Of a stretch of 64,000 nt of DNA, positions 25,498 to 33,766 are shown in pieces. The stretch comes from Nitrosospira sp. (GTDB taxonomy: Bacteria; Pseudomonadota; Gammaproteobacteria; Burkholderiales; Nitrosomonadaceae), in assembly GCA_013821425.1 (NCBI GenBank), contig JACDGV010000002.1, forward strand, positions 248,001-312,000, read 5' to 3'. Within the stretch, counting starts at the first letter, position 1. Every line of letters begins with the position of its first letter. The position numbers and the translations under genes are program-made. The notes below the pieces were generated by a model, which was not told where the DNA came from, ran no database searches, and was given only the letters and a program-made list of their open reading frames with translations.

Positions 25498-25565
25498 GAA
25501 AATACTCCTAAAAAATTAATCGTAAAAAAAACGTTTCTTCAACTTCGCTGCTGACAGTACTCGAC

Positions 25566-25844
25566 CTAATGGCTCTTGTGGCTTTGGCTGCCGGCTTTGG
25601 CATGCTGTGCGGACGAGCCGCCGCGGCCGGAAGAGGACTGGCTACCCGAACCACTTTTGCCACCATGAGAAGCTTCGCCGCCCTTGCGGCCGGCGGCCCG
25701 GGCTTCCTCGGAGTCAAACTCATGCGCCGTCCCTTTTTCATGGGCCGCCTTTCCACCCTTGCTGGCTATTTCCCGCTGCTTATTTTCGTCCATCGAGGCA
25801 AAGCCCCGTTTGCTCTCGCCACCACTGCTTTTTGATGAAGGCAT
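25566..25844 (-). CDS. KGG-repeat stress protein (YciG-like)
   Basis: 92 residues, hydrophilic. Contains the stress-induced KGG motif twice: REIASKGGKAAHEKGTAHEF and ARAAGRKGGEASHGGKSG, preceded by RGFASMDENKQ as in E. coli YciG. The tail is Ser/Gly/His-rich. YciG sits with the ferritin-like genes yciF/yciE in enterics; here ferritin-like genes lie 8 kb away in the same accessory region. GAGGAG lies 7 bp before ATG 25844, so the longer frame from 25886 is not the start. Role: general stress, mechanism unknown. Confidence 0.8.
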   Translation of the reverse strand: MPSSKSSGGESKRGFASMDENKQREIASKGGKAAHEKGTAHEFDSEEARAAGRKGGEASHGGKSGSGSQSSSGRGGSSAQHAKAGSQSHKSH

Positions 25845-26091
25845 CTTTATCTCCTCATTACAAAATTTTACAAATTCCGCTGGCACCGATTTGCGCTTCC
25901 TGCGCGTCGCATATTCATGCCTTCGGAAACCCTATCCCGGCTATGGCGGCCGCGACATGGTTGCATGGTAAGAAGGCTACCGGCGTTTTTATGTTCGGAG
26001 ACACACATAAACTGAAAAATAATCAGTTCGTTTGCATTTCAGCAGTTCATCGGGAGCACTGAAGAATCTGCGAATACTCGTCCATCATGAA

Positions 26092-26982
26092 TCATGCCGA
26101 CACGTGACCGCGCGCGTAACCCGCTTCACTCGGTTCGAACAACGTGCCTTGGGGATGAAGGGGCGGCATGTTTTCCTGCTGATTGGTACCGCGTCTGGCG
26201 GACAGCTTGTCGCCCAGACTTGGCATCAGCCTGGACACCGCGATATCTATCACGGCCATCGCCCCGACTGTTACATCCCGTCCCCCCGTGGTGGCTGCTT
26301 TAAGAATCGCTTCAGCGACTTCTTCCGGTTCGATAAGCGGAGGAGGCAGCTTGGGTTCCTTGTCCATATAATTTCTCGCGTGTTGCGGGAAAGGCGTATT
26401 CACGGCCGAAGGCTGGATCAGCGTGATGGATACGGGCGCCCCGTCGAGTTCCTCGATTTCCACCCGTAGCGCATCGGTAAAGCCTTTGACCGCATGCTTC
26501 GAGGCCGAGTAAATGCCCAGCAGCGGCACAACGGCTTCGGATACTTCGCTGCCCACGTTGATAAGCGCTCCACCCTGTCGTTTCAGATAGGGCAAAGCCG
26601 CGATTGAACCATTTACCACGCCCCAGAAGTTCGTATCGAAGAGACGCCGCGCGTCGGCTTCGCTCACTTCATCCAGTCGCCCATAAATGGAGACCCCTGC
26701 ATTGTTCACCCAGGTATCGATGCGGCCGAAGCGGTTGATGGTCTCCCGCGCAGCGGCTTGCACTTTTTCCCCATCGGCAACATCCGCGACAAAATGAATT
26801 GCCTCGCCGCCCGCGGCCGCTATTTCTGCTGTCAGATTATTGAGCGTTTTCGGACTGCGCGCGATAAGCATCAGTTTCGCGCCGCGATCCGCAGCCAGCC
26901 TTGCTGAAGCAAGGCCGATGCCACTTGATGCGCCGGTGATGACGATGACCTGCTGATCCAAAGGTTTATGAGAAGCGGACAT
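26092..26982 (-). CDS. Short-chain dehydrogenase/reductase (classical SDR)
   Basis: 296 residues. NAD(P)-binding TGASSGIG at 16-23, NNAG at 93-96, catalytic Ser145, Tyr158 and Lys162 (YSASK). An Arg in ARSPKT after the second strand favours NADPH. The C-terminal extension from about 245 (LPSLGDKLSARRGTNQQ, GTLFEPS) resembles SDR members with a membrane-facing tail. AGGAGAG lies 6 bp before ATG 26982, so the 27-residue longer frame is rejected. Substrate not predictable. Confidence 0.88.
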   Translation of the reverse strand: MSASHKPLDQQVIVITGASSGIGLASARLAADRGAKLMLIARSPKTLNNLTAEIAAAGGEAIHFVADVADGEKVQAAARETINRFGRIDTWVNNAGVSIYGRLDEVSEADARRLFDTNFWGVVNGSIAALPYLKRQGGALINVGSEVSEAVVPLLGIYSASKHAVKGFTDALRVEIEELDGAPVSITLIQPSAVNTPFPQHARNYMDKEPKLPPPLIEPEEVAEAILKAATTGGRDVTVGAMAVIDIAVSRLMPSLGDKLSARRGTNQQENMPPLHPQGTLFEPSEAGYARGHVSA

Positions 26983-27519
26983 GATTTCTCTCCTGTAAAA
27001 TTCCGGACAACGAAAATTCCCGGACGGTAGCACCCAACCAATTCGCCGCGGCAGAGTTGACAAAAGATTTGCCTGGCTCGACGTGTGGTGGATAATTTAG
27101 ACTAGAAGCAAAGACTGTCCCGGGACTGTGCAGCAGCGCACATAACCCAGTGGTTAGTTGATGCGAAACTAGCGGATGATGCAAGACGAAAAGTAAGAGT
27201 GACCGATAAGGGTCGGCGACGCTGGCGAGTGCAAAACAGCCCTTGTTCCGCGCAGGGGTATTTGAGACAATCCAGATGCGGATAAACTCGCCCAAATGAT
27301 CGTGGGCATGGTCGCTGCCTCGCGTCCAGGTTCACGTTATTGTTATAGATTCCGGGCTCCTGCCGTTGTATATCCTGCAGGCGCTTACGCGACAAAGACA
27401 AAATGACGGAGGATCGCATCAGCAATGCTGTCCGAGCCCACAGTGCGCGCACATGAACGATCGAACATGAACTTGCCCGCTAACGACTTGTTGGCAACGA
27501 CCCCGAAAAAGGAACAAGA
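26983..27519. other. Gene-poor stretch between SDR and histidine kinase
   Basis: 537 bp between divergent genes. Two minus-strand frames cross it but have no ribosome site, no known motif and an unusual Arg/Ser/Cys-rich composition. Both genes' promoters should be here. Confidence 0.45.
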
Positions 27520-29619
27520 ATGGCCATGACGGAAGATAACGAAGAGAAGCTGCTACGCTCTGTAGCGTTGCAAACTTCCACTATTATTCTCCAGGCCCGG
27601 CAACGCGCGGAGCATGACCTCAAACAGGCGAAAAAGGAATTGGAGGAAAAGGCGCGGCAACTCGATCACTCCCTCTCTATCCTGCGCGCGACCATCGAAG
27701 CCACCGCCGACGGAATTCTAGTAACCGACGAACATGGCGTTGTGCTTCGTTTCAATGAGCGGTATCTGCAGATGTGGCAGATGCCTCGCGAGATTACGGA
27801 TCTCCGTGACCATCGGCAGTTCCTGAAATTCTGCTGCAAGCATCTGAAAGAGTCGGAGGGGTTTTTGGAGAGGACGGACGGGATTTACGAATCATGGCCC
27901 GAAGATACATATGATTTACTGGAGCTGATCGATGGCACGGTGCTGGAGCGGTTCTCCAAAATACAATATATAGAGGAGCAAAATATCGGCCGCGTATGGA
28001 GCTTTCGGGATATCACGGCACGGAAGCGCGCCGAGGAAGCGGTGCTTGAAAGTGGCGAGCGGATACGTTTTGTGGCCGAAGCAATGCCGCAGAAAATTTT
28101 TATCGCACAGGCTGACGGAGAGGTGGATCATGTGAATCAGCAGTGGCTCGATTATACCGGCCTTCCCTGTGAACAAATGACAGGATGGAAATGGACAGGA
28201 CTCATTCATCCGGATGATGTCGACGAGAATATCAGGCGCTGGCGATATGCTATTGATACAGGGCAACCCTTCCAGATAGAGCATCGCATCCGTGATGCCA
28301 GCGGTAATTACCGCTGGCATCTTACCCGGGCCAAGGCCAAGCGCGATGCCAGGGGCAACGTGTCGATGTGGGTGGGTTCGCATACCGATATCGACAGCCT
28401 GAAGCGCGAAGAAGAAGCGAAGAAACGGCTTCTCGAGCATGAGCGGGTTGCGCGTACTGAAGCCGAACGGGCGAGTCAGCTCAAGGATGAATTTCTCGCA
28501 ACGCTATCCCACGAACTGAGAACGCCGCTCAATGCTATTCTTGGATGGTCACAGCTCGTCCTGCAGGGCAACATGGACCCGCAGAACGTTCGGCGGGCCT
28601 TGGAAACCATCGAGAGAAACGCCCGCGCACAGAACAAGCTCATCGGCGACCTTCTGGAGATGAGCAGCATCATCTCCGGCAAGGTCAGGCTCGACATCCA
28701 GCGTCTGGACCTGGCCGCCGTGGTTGAGGCGGCCGTCGAGTCGATAGCCCCGGCGGCACAAGCCAAAGGAATAACCCTGAGAAAAATGATTGACCCATCG
28801 GCAGGTCCCATTTCGGGTGACTATGACCGGCTTCAACAAATAATCTGGAATCTTCTGTCCAATGCGGTCAAGTTCACGCCCCGTAACGGCAACGTGGACA
28901 TTACCGTCGAGCGCTCCGATTCTCTTTTGCGGGTGACAGTGAAAGATTCCGGCCCCGGTATTGAACCCGGCTTTCTGCCCTATATTTTCGACCGTTTCCG
29001 TCAAGCTGACTCTTCGCTTACCCGGCAGCACGCAGGGCTCGGCCTGGGGCTTGCCATCGTCAAGCAGCTTGTAGGGCTACACGGAGGCATGGTTCACGCG
29101 GAGAGTGGCGGCGAAGGCAAAGGCGCATCATTTATTATGAGTCTTCCTCTCGTCCCTCTCACTGAAGTACATCTGTCCGAGACAACCGCAAGATTGCTGG
29201 ATGCGAATGCCGAGTCCATGGGGCTCCCAGGCATCCAGGTTCTCGTTATCGATGATGAAGCGGATTCGCGCGAACTCATCCATGAGATACTGACGAAATG
29301 CAAAGCGGAGGTAACCACCGCTGCCAGCGCCGAGGAAGGACTGCAAATCATGAAGACTCACAGGCCGGACGTGATAATAAGCGACATCGGCATGCCTGGC
29401 AAGGATGGGTACCAGTTCATCCGCGAAGTAAGGACTTTCCCCGCAGTCCAGGGGGGCGAGATACCGGCGATTGCGTTCACCGCGTTTGCCCGGTCGCGAG
29501 AGAGGACGAAGGCCATGAATGCGGGCTACCAGACGTACCTTTCCAAGCCTGTCGAACCGCAGGAACTGATCGCCACCATCCGGACTCTGACTAAATGGAT
29601 GCACAAGCCCGGCAGCTAG
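27520..29619 (+). CDS. Hybrid sensor histidine kinase (PAS-PAS-HisKA-HATPase-REC), paralogue A
   Basis: 699 residues, cytosolic. A coiled coil (22-52) leads to PAS 1 (about 55-165) and PAS 2 with PAC (about 180-295: QKIFIAQADG, WLDYTGLP, WVGSHTDID). The H-box is ATLSHELRTPLNAI with His331, then N-box NLLSNAVKFTP, G-boxes DSGPGI and GLGLGLAI, and a receiver domain 573-695 with Asp622 (SDIGMP) and Lys in LSKP. The first PAS (ILVTDEHGVVLRFNERY) is typical of signal-sensing kinases without cofactor. AAGGA lies 5 bp before ATG 27520. It is a close paralogue of the kinase at 33767. No partner regulator adjoins it. Confidence 0.9.
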   Translation: MAMTEDNEEKLLRSVALQTSTIILQARQRAEHDLKQAKKELEEKARQLDHSLSILRATIEATADGILVTDEHGVVLRFNERYLQMWQMPREITDLRDHRQFLKFCCKHLKESEGFLERTDGIYESWPEDTYDLLELIDGTVLERFSKIQYIEEQNIGRVWSFRDITARKRAEEAVLESGERIRFVAEAMPQKIFIAQADGEVDHVNQQWLDYTGLPCEQMTGWKWTGLIHPDDVDENIRRWRYAIDTGQPFQIEHRIRDASGNYRWHLTRAKAKRDARGNVSMWVGSHTDIDSLKREEEAKKRLLEHERVARTEAERASQLKDEFLATLSHELRTPLNAILGWSQLVLQGNMDPQNVRRALETIERNARAQNKLIGDLLEMSSIISGKVRLDIQRLDLAAVVEAAVESIAPAAQAKGITLRKMIDPSAGPISGDYDRLQQIIWNLLSNAVKFTPRNGNVDITVERSDSLLRVTVKDSGPGIEPGFLPYIFDRFRQADSSLTRQHAGLGLGLAIVKQLVGLHGGMVHAESGGEGKGASFIMSLPLVPLTEVHLSETTARLLDANAESMGLPGIQVLVIDDEADSRELIHEILTKCKAEVTTAASAEEGLQIMKTHRPDVIISDIGMPGKDGYQFIREVRTFPAVQGGEIPAIAFTAFARSRERTKAMNAGYQTYLSKPVEPQELIATIRTLTKWMHKPGS

Positions 29620-29829
29620 GTCAACAACGGATTACGGGGCCACACGCACGGAAACTCGGGGCTCCTGGTGCGCCCGCTTGAAATTCCGCACAGGCATCCT
29701 CATATTCCGTTACTGATCCATATGCCGCTAGCCCAATCTGCAGGAATCAGGAGTAATCCGATAAACGCCGGTGCTTGAAGGGGGCTGCGCAGGAGCTCAT
29801 TTTGAATAACAACAGGGATTCTCGCGATA

Positions 29830-30888
29830 ATGATAATACCAACTGAACCCATTGGAAGCATCCCGCGCCGCCCCGAATTGATCGAGGCACTTGCCAATGA
29901 AGACCACGCTGACCCGAAGCTGGCCCATCTCTACGAAGATGCAATACGGGACACGATAGAAAGGTTTGAAGCCACCGGCTCGCCGGTAATTACCGATGGC
30001 GAGCAGAAAAAATACCACAATTTCTGGACCTATTGCGTGCACGGGCTTGCCAATACCGCTCCTGATGGTTTCACTATACCTTTCAGCGCGGGCCACAACC
30101 GTCGCATGCCCCGGTTAACGTCTGGGCCGTTCCGTTACCGGATTTACGCGGACAGCTATCTGGATATTGCGATGCGTCACGCGTCTGTCCCCGTCAAGCA
30201 GGCCGTTATCTCGCCTTCTGCCTTGAGCCTGATGTACCCGGCGGAAGAGATTCCCGGCTATTCGCGCGCGGAGTTCATTGATGACCTGCTGCGGGAACAC
30301 GAAACGGAGATTCGCCGCTGTCTCGACAAGGGCGCGCACAAAGTGCAGATCGACTTCACCGAAGGGCGGCTGGCGATAAAGCTGGATCCAAGCGGAAAAC
30401 TCCTTAACAGTTTTATCGACCTGAATAACCTCGCCCTCTCGCGTTTTACCCCCGAAGAACTCACGCGCATCGGCGTGCACACTTGCCCTGGTGCCGACCG
30501 TGATTCCACGCACAGCGCAGATGTCGACTATGCCGAGCTGTTGCCCAGCCTGTTCCATCTGAAAGCGAGGAATTTTTATATTGCGCTTGCCGGGGAACAG
30601 GATCGTGTGCGGGTTCTGAAAATCATACGCGCTCATATGCAGCCGGACCAGCGGATATTTATTGGGGTAACCGCCCCGATCGACCCGCGTATAGAGAGTC
30701 CGGAAGAAATTTGTAACTGTATTGTGGAAGCCGCACAATACATTCCCCTTGATCAACTGGGCACCACGGACGATTGCGGATTCTCGCCTTTTTGCGACGA
30801 TACCTCAACCAGCCGCGATACGGCTTTTGAAAAGATCCAGTCCCGGGTAGCTGGAACCGCTCTTGCGTTGAAGATGATAGCAGGGTAA
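29830..30888 (+). CDS. MetE C-terminal-domain-like protein (cobalamin-independent methyltransferase family)
   Basis: 352 residues, a TIM barrel like the catalytic half of MetE, without the N-terminal half (MetE is about 750). Zinc ligands are visible as VHTCPG (His217, Cys219) and DDCGFSPF (Cys316); a Glu such as Glu256 could be the fourth. The N-terminus (PTEPIGSIPR) is typical of short MetE-like proteins. These use a methyl donor other than the polyglutamyl folate in some cases, and the acceptor is not known. It lies between two divergent kinase genes with no methionine genes beside it. The ATG has a weak ribosome site. Confidence 0.8.
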   Translation: MIIPTEPIGSIPRRPELIEALANEDHADPKLAHLYEDAIRDTIERFEATGSPVITDGEQKKYHNFWTYCVHGLANTAPDGFTIPFSAGHNRRMPRLTSGPFRYRIYADSYLDIAMRHASVPVKQAVISPSALSLMYPAEEIPGYSRAEFIDDLLREHETEIRRCLDKGAHKVQIDFTEGRLAIKLDPSGKLLNSFIDLNNLALSRFTPEELTRIGVHTCPGADRDSTHSADVDYAELLPSLFHLKARNFYIALAGEQDRVRVLKIIRAHMQPDQRIFIGVTAPIDPRIESPEEICNCIVEAAQYIPLDQLGTTDDCGFSPFCDDTSTSRDTAFEKIQSRVAGTALALKMIAG

Positions 30889-30999
30889 GCAGCCGGAATG
30901 GCAGGCCCCTTATCCCGGAAGACCGAATCGCTTCCCCAGGAACTTTCGCGCCAACCCCAGGCAGACGGTAAACTTGTCAAGCCGATACGCCTACCGCTT

Positions 31000-33492
31000 T
31001 CAGTGGCCTGCCCCGCTGCCTTGGAGCGTGCCTATTAAATTCTTTAGCACGGTAAAATCCACTGGCTTGGTGAGGTGATGATCGAAGCCGCTTTCACGGG
31101 ACAGCCGGCGGTCTTCTTCCTGGCCCCAGCCGGTCAGGGCGACCAGCTTGATATCGCCGTATTCCGGCTGCTGGCGAATATGGCGCGCAACCTCGTGGCC
31201 AGTCATGCCGGGCATGCCGATATCCATCAGGATCACGTTCGGTTGATAATCGGGGATCGCGGCAAGCGCAGCGGGGCCGCTGTCGACCGACCGGACGTGC
31301 AGGCCCGTGGATTCAAGCAGCATCGCAAGGACTTCCCCTGCGTCACGATTATCGTCGACCACCAGCACACGCATTGGCGATAGCGGCGCCGCCTTGATTT
31401 CGGGCTCGGCGCCCGGCCCGTGCGCGGGTGACTCCGATGACTCCGATGACTGTGATGACTGTGATAATGGCAGACGCACGATGAACTCACTCCCCCGGTT
31501 CTTCCCTTCGCTTTTGACCTCGACACTGCCTCCATGCATCCTGACCAGCCGCTGTACCAGGTTGAGACCAATGCCCAGCCCCTCCTGCGCCCCGACGCCA
31601 CTGCGGCGTTCTTGGGCAAACATGTCGAACAGGCGAGGCAGCATCCCTGGCAGGATGCCGATACCGTTATCGAGCACGGACACAATGGCATTGTCACCTT
31701 CCTGCCGCAAGGTCAGCCAGATATGCCCACCCTTCGGAGTATACCGGGCCGCGTTGTTGAGCAGATTGGTAAACACCTGCTCAAGCCGCACCGCGTCCGC
31801 ATGCACAGGCAACGGCTCTTCCGGAGTACACGTGCTCAATACCTGTTCGTTCTCGGCGATCTGCGCCATGCTCGCTTCGACAGCATTGCGCAGCACAAGA
31901 GCCAGATCCATGGTGGCCCGCCTCAGTTCAATCTTGCCGCTGGTAATGCGCGATATCTCAAGCAGATCATCCACCAGCCGAACCATATGATTGACTTGCC
32001 GGCTGATGATCGGCAAAAGCTGTGAGAGAGCCTCGGCGCCGCCGGGACCATCAATAATAGCCAGCGCATTGGAAATGGGCGCAAGCGGGTTGCGCAGCTC
32101 GTGCGCAAGCATGGCCAGGAACTCATCCTTGCAGCGGTCGGCTTCCAGCAAGGCTGTTTCCGCCTCAACCGCGTCCGTAATATCGATGGACAGGCCAATG
32201 TGTCCCGCATAGTCTCCGGTCGGGGTAAACCACGGCAGTGCGTAGGAATTCAGCCAACGCCATTCCCCGTGTCCGTTCCTGACCCGCACCCGATGTTCCA
32301 GGGGGGAACGGTGGCCCAATGCCTGCCTCACGGCGGCCAGGTAAGCCGATCCATCTTCCAGGTGAAACGCCATACGCCATCCACCCTGCATCAGCTCTTC
32401 CCGCGTCATCCCGACCATATCCATGCATCGCTGGCTTAGATAGCTTATATTTCCACTCGCATCCACCTGCCAGATAAGCGCGGGAGATGCCTCGGCCATG
32501 GCACGAAATTTTTCCTCGCTCTCGCGTAACGCCTCTTCGGCCTGTTTTCGCTTTTGCACGTGCTGGGTAACGTCGATGCCATGACCCAGAATACGCTGAA
32601 AGGTGCCGTCCTCATCACAAAGCGGAAGATAAACAAGATCGATAAAGCGCACCTCGGGCGGCTGACCAGCGGTGCGGGCAAGGGTCACCGGTAGCTCGAA
32701 CCCCATGAACGCCTTGCCCGTGGCCATGACCTCGTTGAGCCTGTGCTGGTAGCCGCCCTCGGCAGATTCAGGTATTGCCTCGAAGGCCGGGCGGCCGATC
32801 AGTTCGCGTTGGCCGACAAGTTGGTAATAGGCATCGTTGGCAAACTCGAATACGAATTCGGGACCCCGAAGCACCTGCAAAAACGATGGCGCGTGACGAA
32901 ACACTTCTTCCAGCAACCGGATTCGCTTTGCTTGCAGCGCTTCGTTGAGCCGTGCTCGTTCCGCCTCGTTAGCGCGTGCGCGGACGAGTTCTGTCGTTTC
33001 GCTTACCGTCACAAGCACGCCCCCTGGCACACCCGTTTCAGATACGGATTTGCTGGGCATCAAGTCTTGGGTGCCGCCCGGTACGGGGCTGTAAGTGAGA
33101 TTGAAGAATGCCTCCTCCGGCGTCCCGCTGCGGTTAAGCACCAGCCGCTGCTCGTCGAAACTGAATGACGCGCCCCGCTTCATGACGCCTTCGCATATCG
33201 GGCCGATAAAACTCCACGCCTCCGGCCAGCATGCACTCGCCATCTGGCCAAGGCCCCCGGGGTGCTTTCCGCCCATCAAATCGCGAAAGGCGCTGTTGTA
33301 TATTTGTATAAGATTCGGTCCCCAAAGCAATACCGCGGCGGATGGCAGCGAAAGGATGATACTGACCGCAAGCTCAAGGTGCGGCGGCCAGCCCGCAATC
33401 GGCCCCAGGCCGGATTCAGTCCAGTCGCGAGCAAAAATCAGCTCGCCCATTTCACTGTCGGGCAACCAGCCCGGCATTTCAGGCTGCTTCAT
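31000..33492 (-). CDS. Hybrid sensor histidine kinase with three PAS-like domains
   Basis: 830 residues, cytosolic. An N-terminal PAS-like domain (about 15-165, with DWTESGLGPIAGWPPHL typical of this kinase group) is followed by a second PAS (195-315) and a third with PAC (325-440). The H-box is AMLAHELRNPLAPI with His464, then N-box NLLNNAARYTP, G-boxes DNGIGI and GLGIGLNL, and a C-terminal receiver with Asp in LMDIGMP and Lys in LTKP. A Ser-rich linker (SQSSQSSESSES) joins kinase and receiver and is encoded by a 9-bp tandem repeat. Without an output domain it must act through a phosphotransfer partner. Antisense to its two flanking kinase paralogues. Confidence 0.9.
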   Translation of the reverse strand: MKQPEMPGWLPDSEMGELIFARDWTESGLGPIAGWPPHLELAVSIILSLPSAAVLLWGPNLIQIYNSAFRDLMGGKHPGGLGQMASACWPEAWSFIGPICEGVMKRGASFSFDEQRLVLNRSGTPEEAFFNLTYSPVPGGTQDLMPSKSVSETGVPGGVLVTVSETTELVRARANEAERARLNEALQAKRIRLLEEVFRHAPSFLQVLRGPEFVFEFANDAYYQLVGQRELIGRPAFEAIPESAEGGYQHRLNEVMATGKAFMGFELPVTLARTAGQPPEVRFIDLVYLPLCDEDGTFQRILGHGIDVTQHVQKRKQAEEALRESEEKFRAMAEASPALIWQVDASGNISYLSQRCMDMVGMTREELMQGGWRMAFHLEDGSAYLAAVRQALGHRSPLEHRVRVRNGHGEWRWLNSYALPWFTPTGDYAGHIGLSIDITDAVEAETALLEADRCKDEFLAMLAHELRNPLAPISNALAIIDGPGGAEALSQLLPIISRQVNHMVRLVDDLLEISRITSGKIELRRATMDLALVLRNAVEASMAQIAENEQVLSTCTPEEPLPVHADAVRLEQVFTNLLNNAARYTPKGGHIWLTLRQEGDNAIVSVLDNGIGILPGMLPRLFDMFAQERRSGVGAQEGLGIGLNLVQRLVRMHGGSVEVKSEGKNRGSEFIVRLPLSQSSQSSESSESPAHGPGAEPEIKAAPLSPMRVLVVDDNRDAGEVLAMLLESTGLHVRSVDSGPAALAAIPDYQPNVILMDIGMPGMTGHEVARHIRQQPEYGDIKLVALTGWGQEEDRRLSRESGFDHHLTKPVDFTVLKNLIGTLQGSGAGH
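31430..31465 (-). repeat. 9-bp in-frame tandem repeat in the kinase linker
   Basis: Four 9-bp units, two GACTCCGAT and two GACTGTGAT on the plus strand, encode a repeated Ser-Glu-Ser/Ser-Gln-Ser motif between the HATPase and receiver domains. Copy-number change would keep frame and alter linker length. Confidence 0.8.
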
Positions 33493-33766
33493 GAATTACG
33501 CTCTCCTCCACTCTGGTTTGTCTGTCTCCCGCCATCCCGGTCGTTATTCTGCTTTACCCGTTTCCCCGTTTCCCGGACACGCCCGCCTATTTTAGACGAC
33601 AGCTCGGCGCCTGCGGGGATATGTTGAAGTGCTATAAAGAAAATAAAACCTCCTTTGCGCCCCGAGGTCAAATATAAGGCTCTTTATGTCCGCGGGTTCG
33701 ATGGGGCAGGGTCGAACGGTTCTCAGCCCTGGGGAAAGGGCAAGTCGTTGTGTTAATGGAGATAGC

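Noticed and set aside
26966-27452. Two minus-strand frames between SDR and kinase
   Set aside because: Cys/Arg/Ser-rich, mutually overlapping, no ribosome sites.
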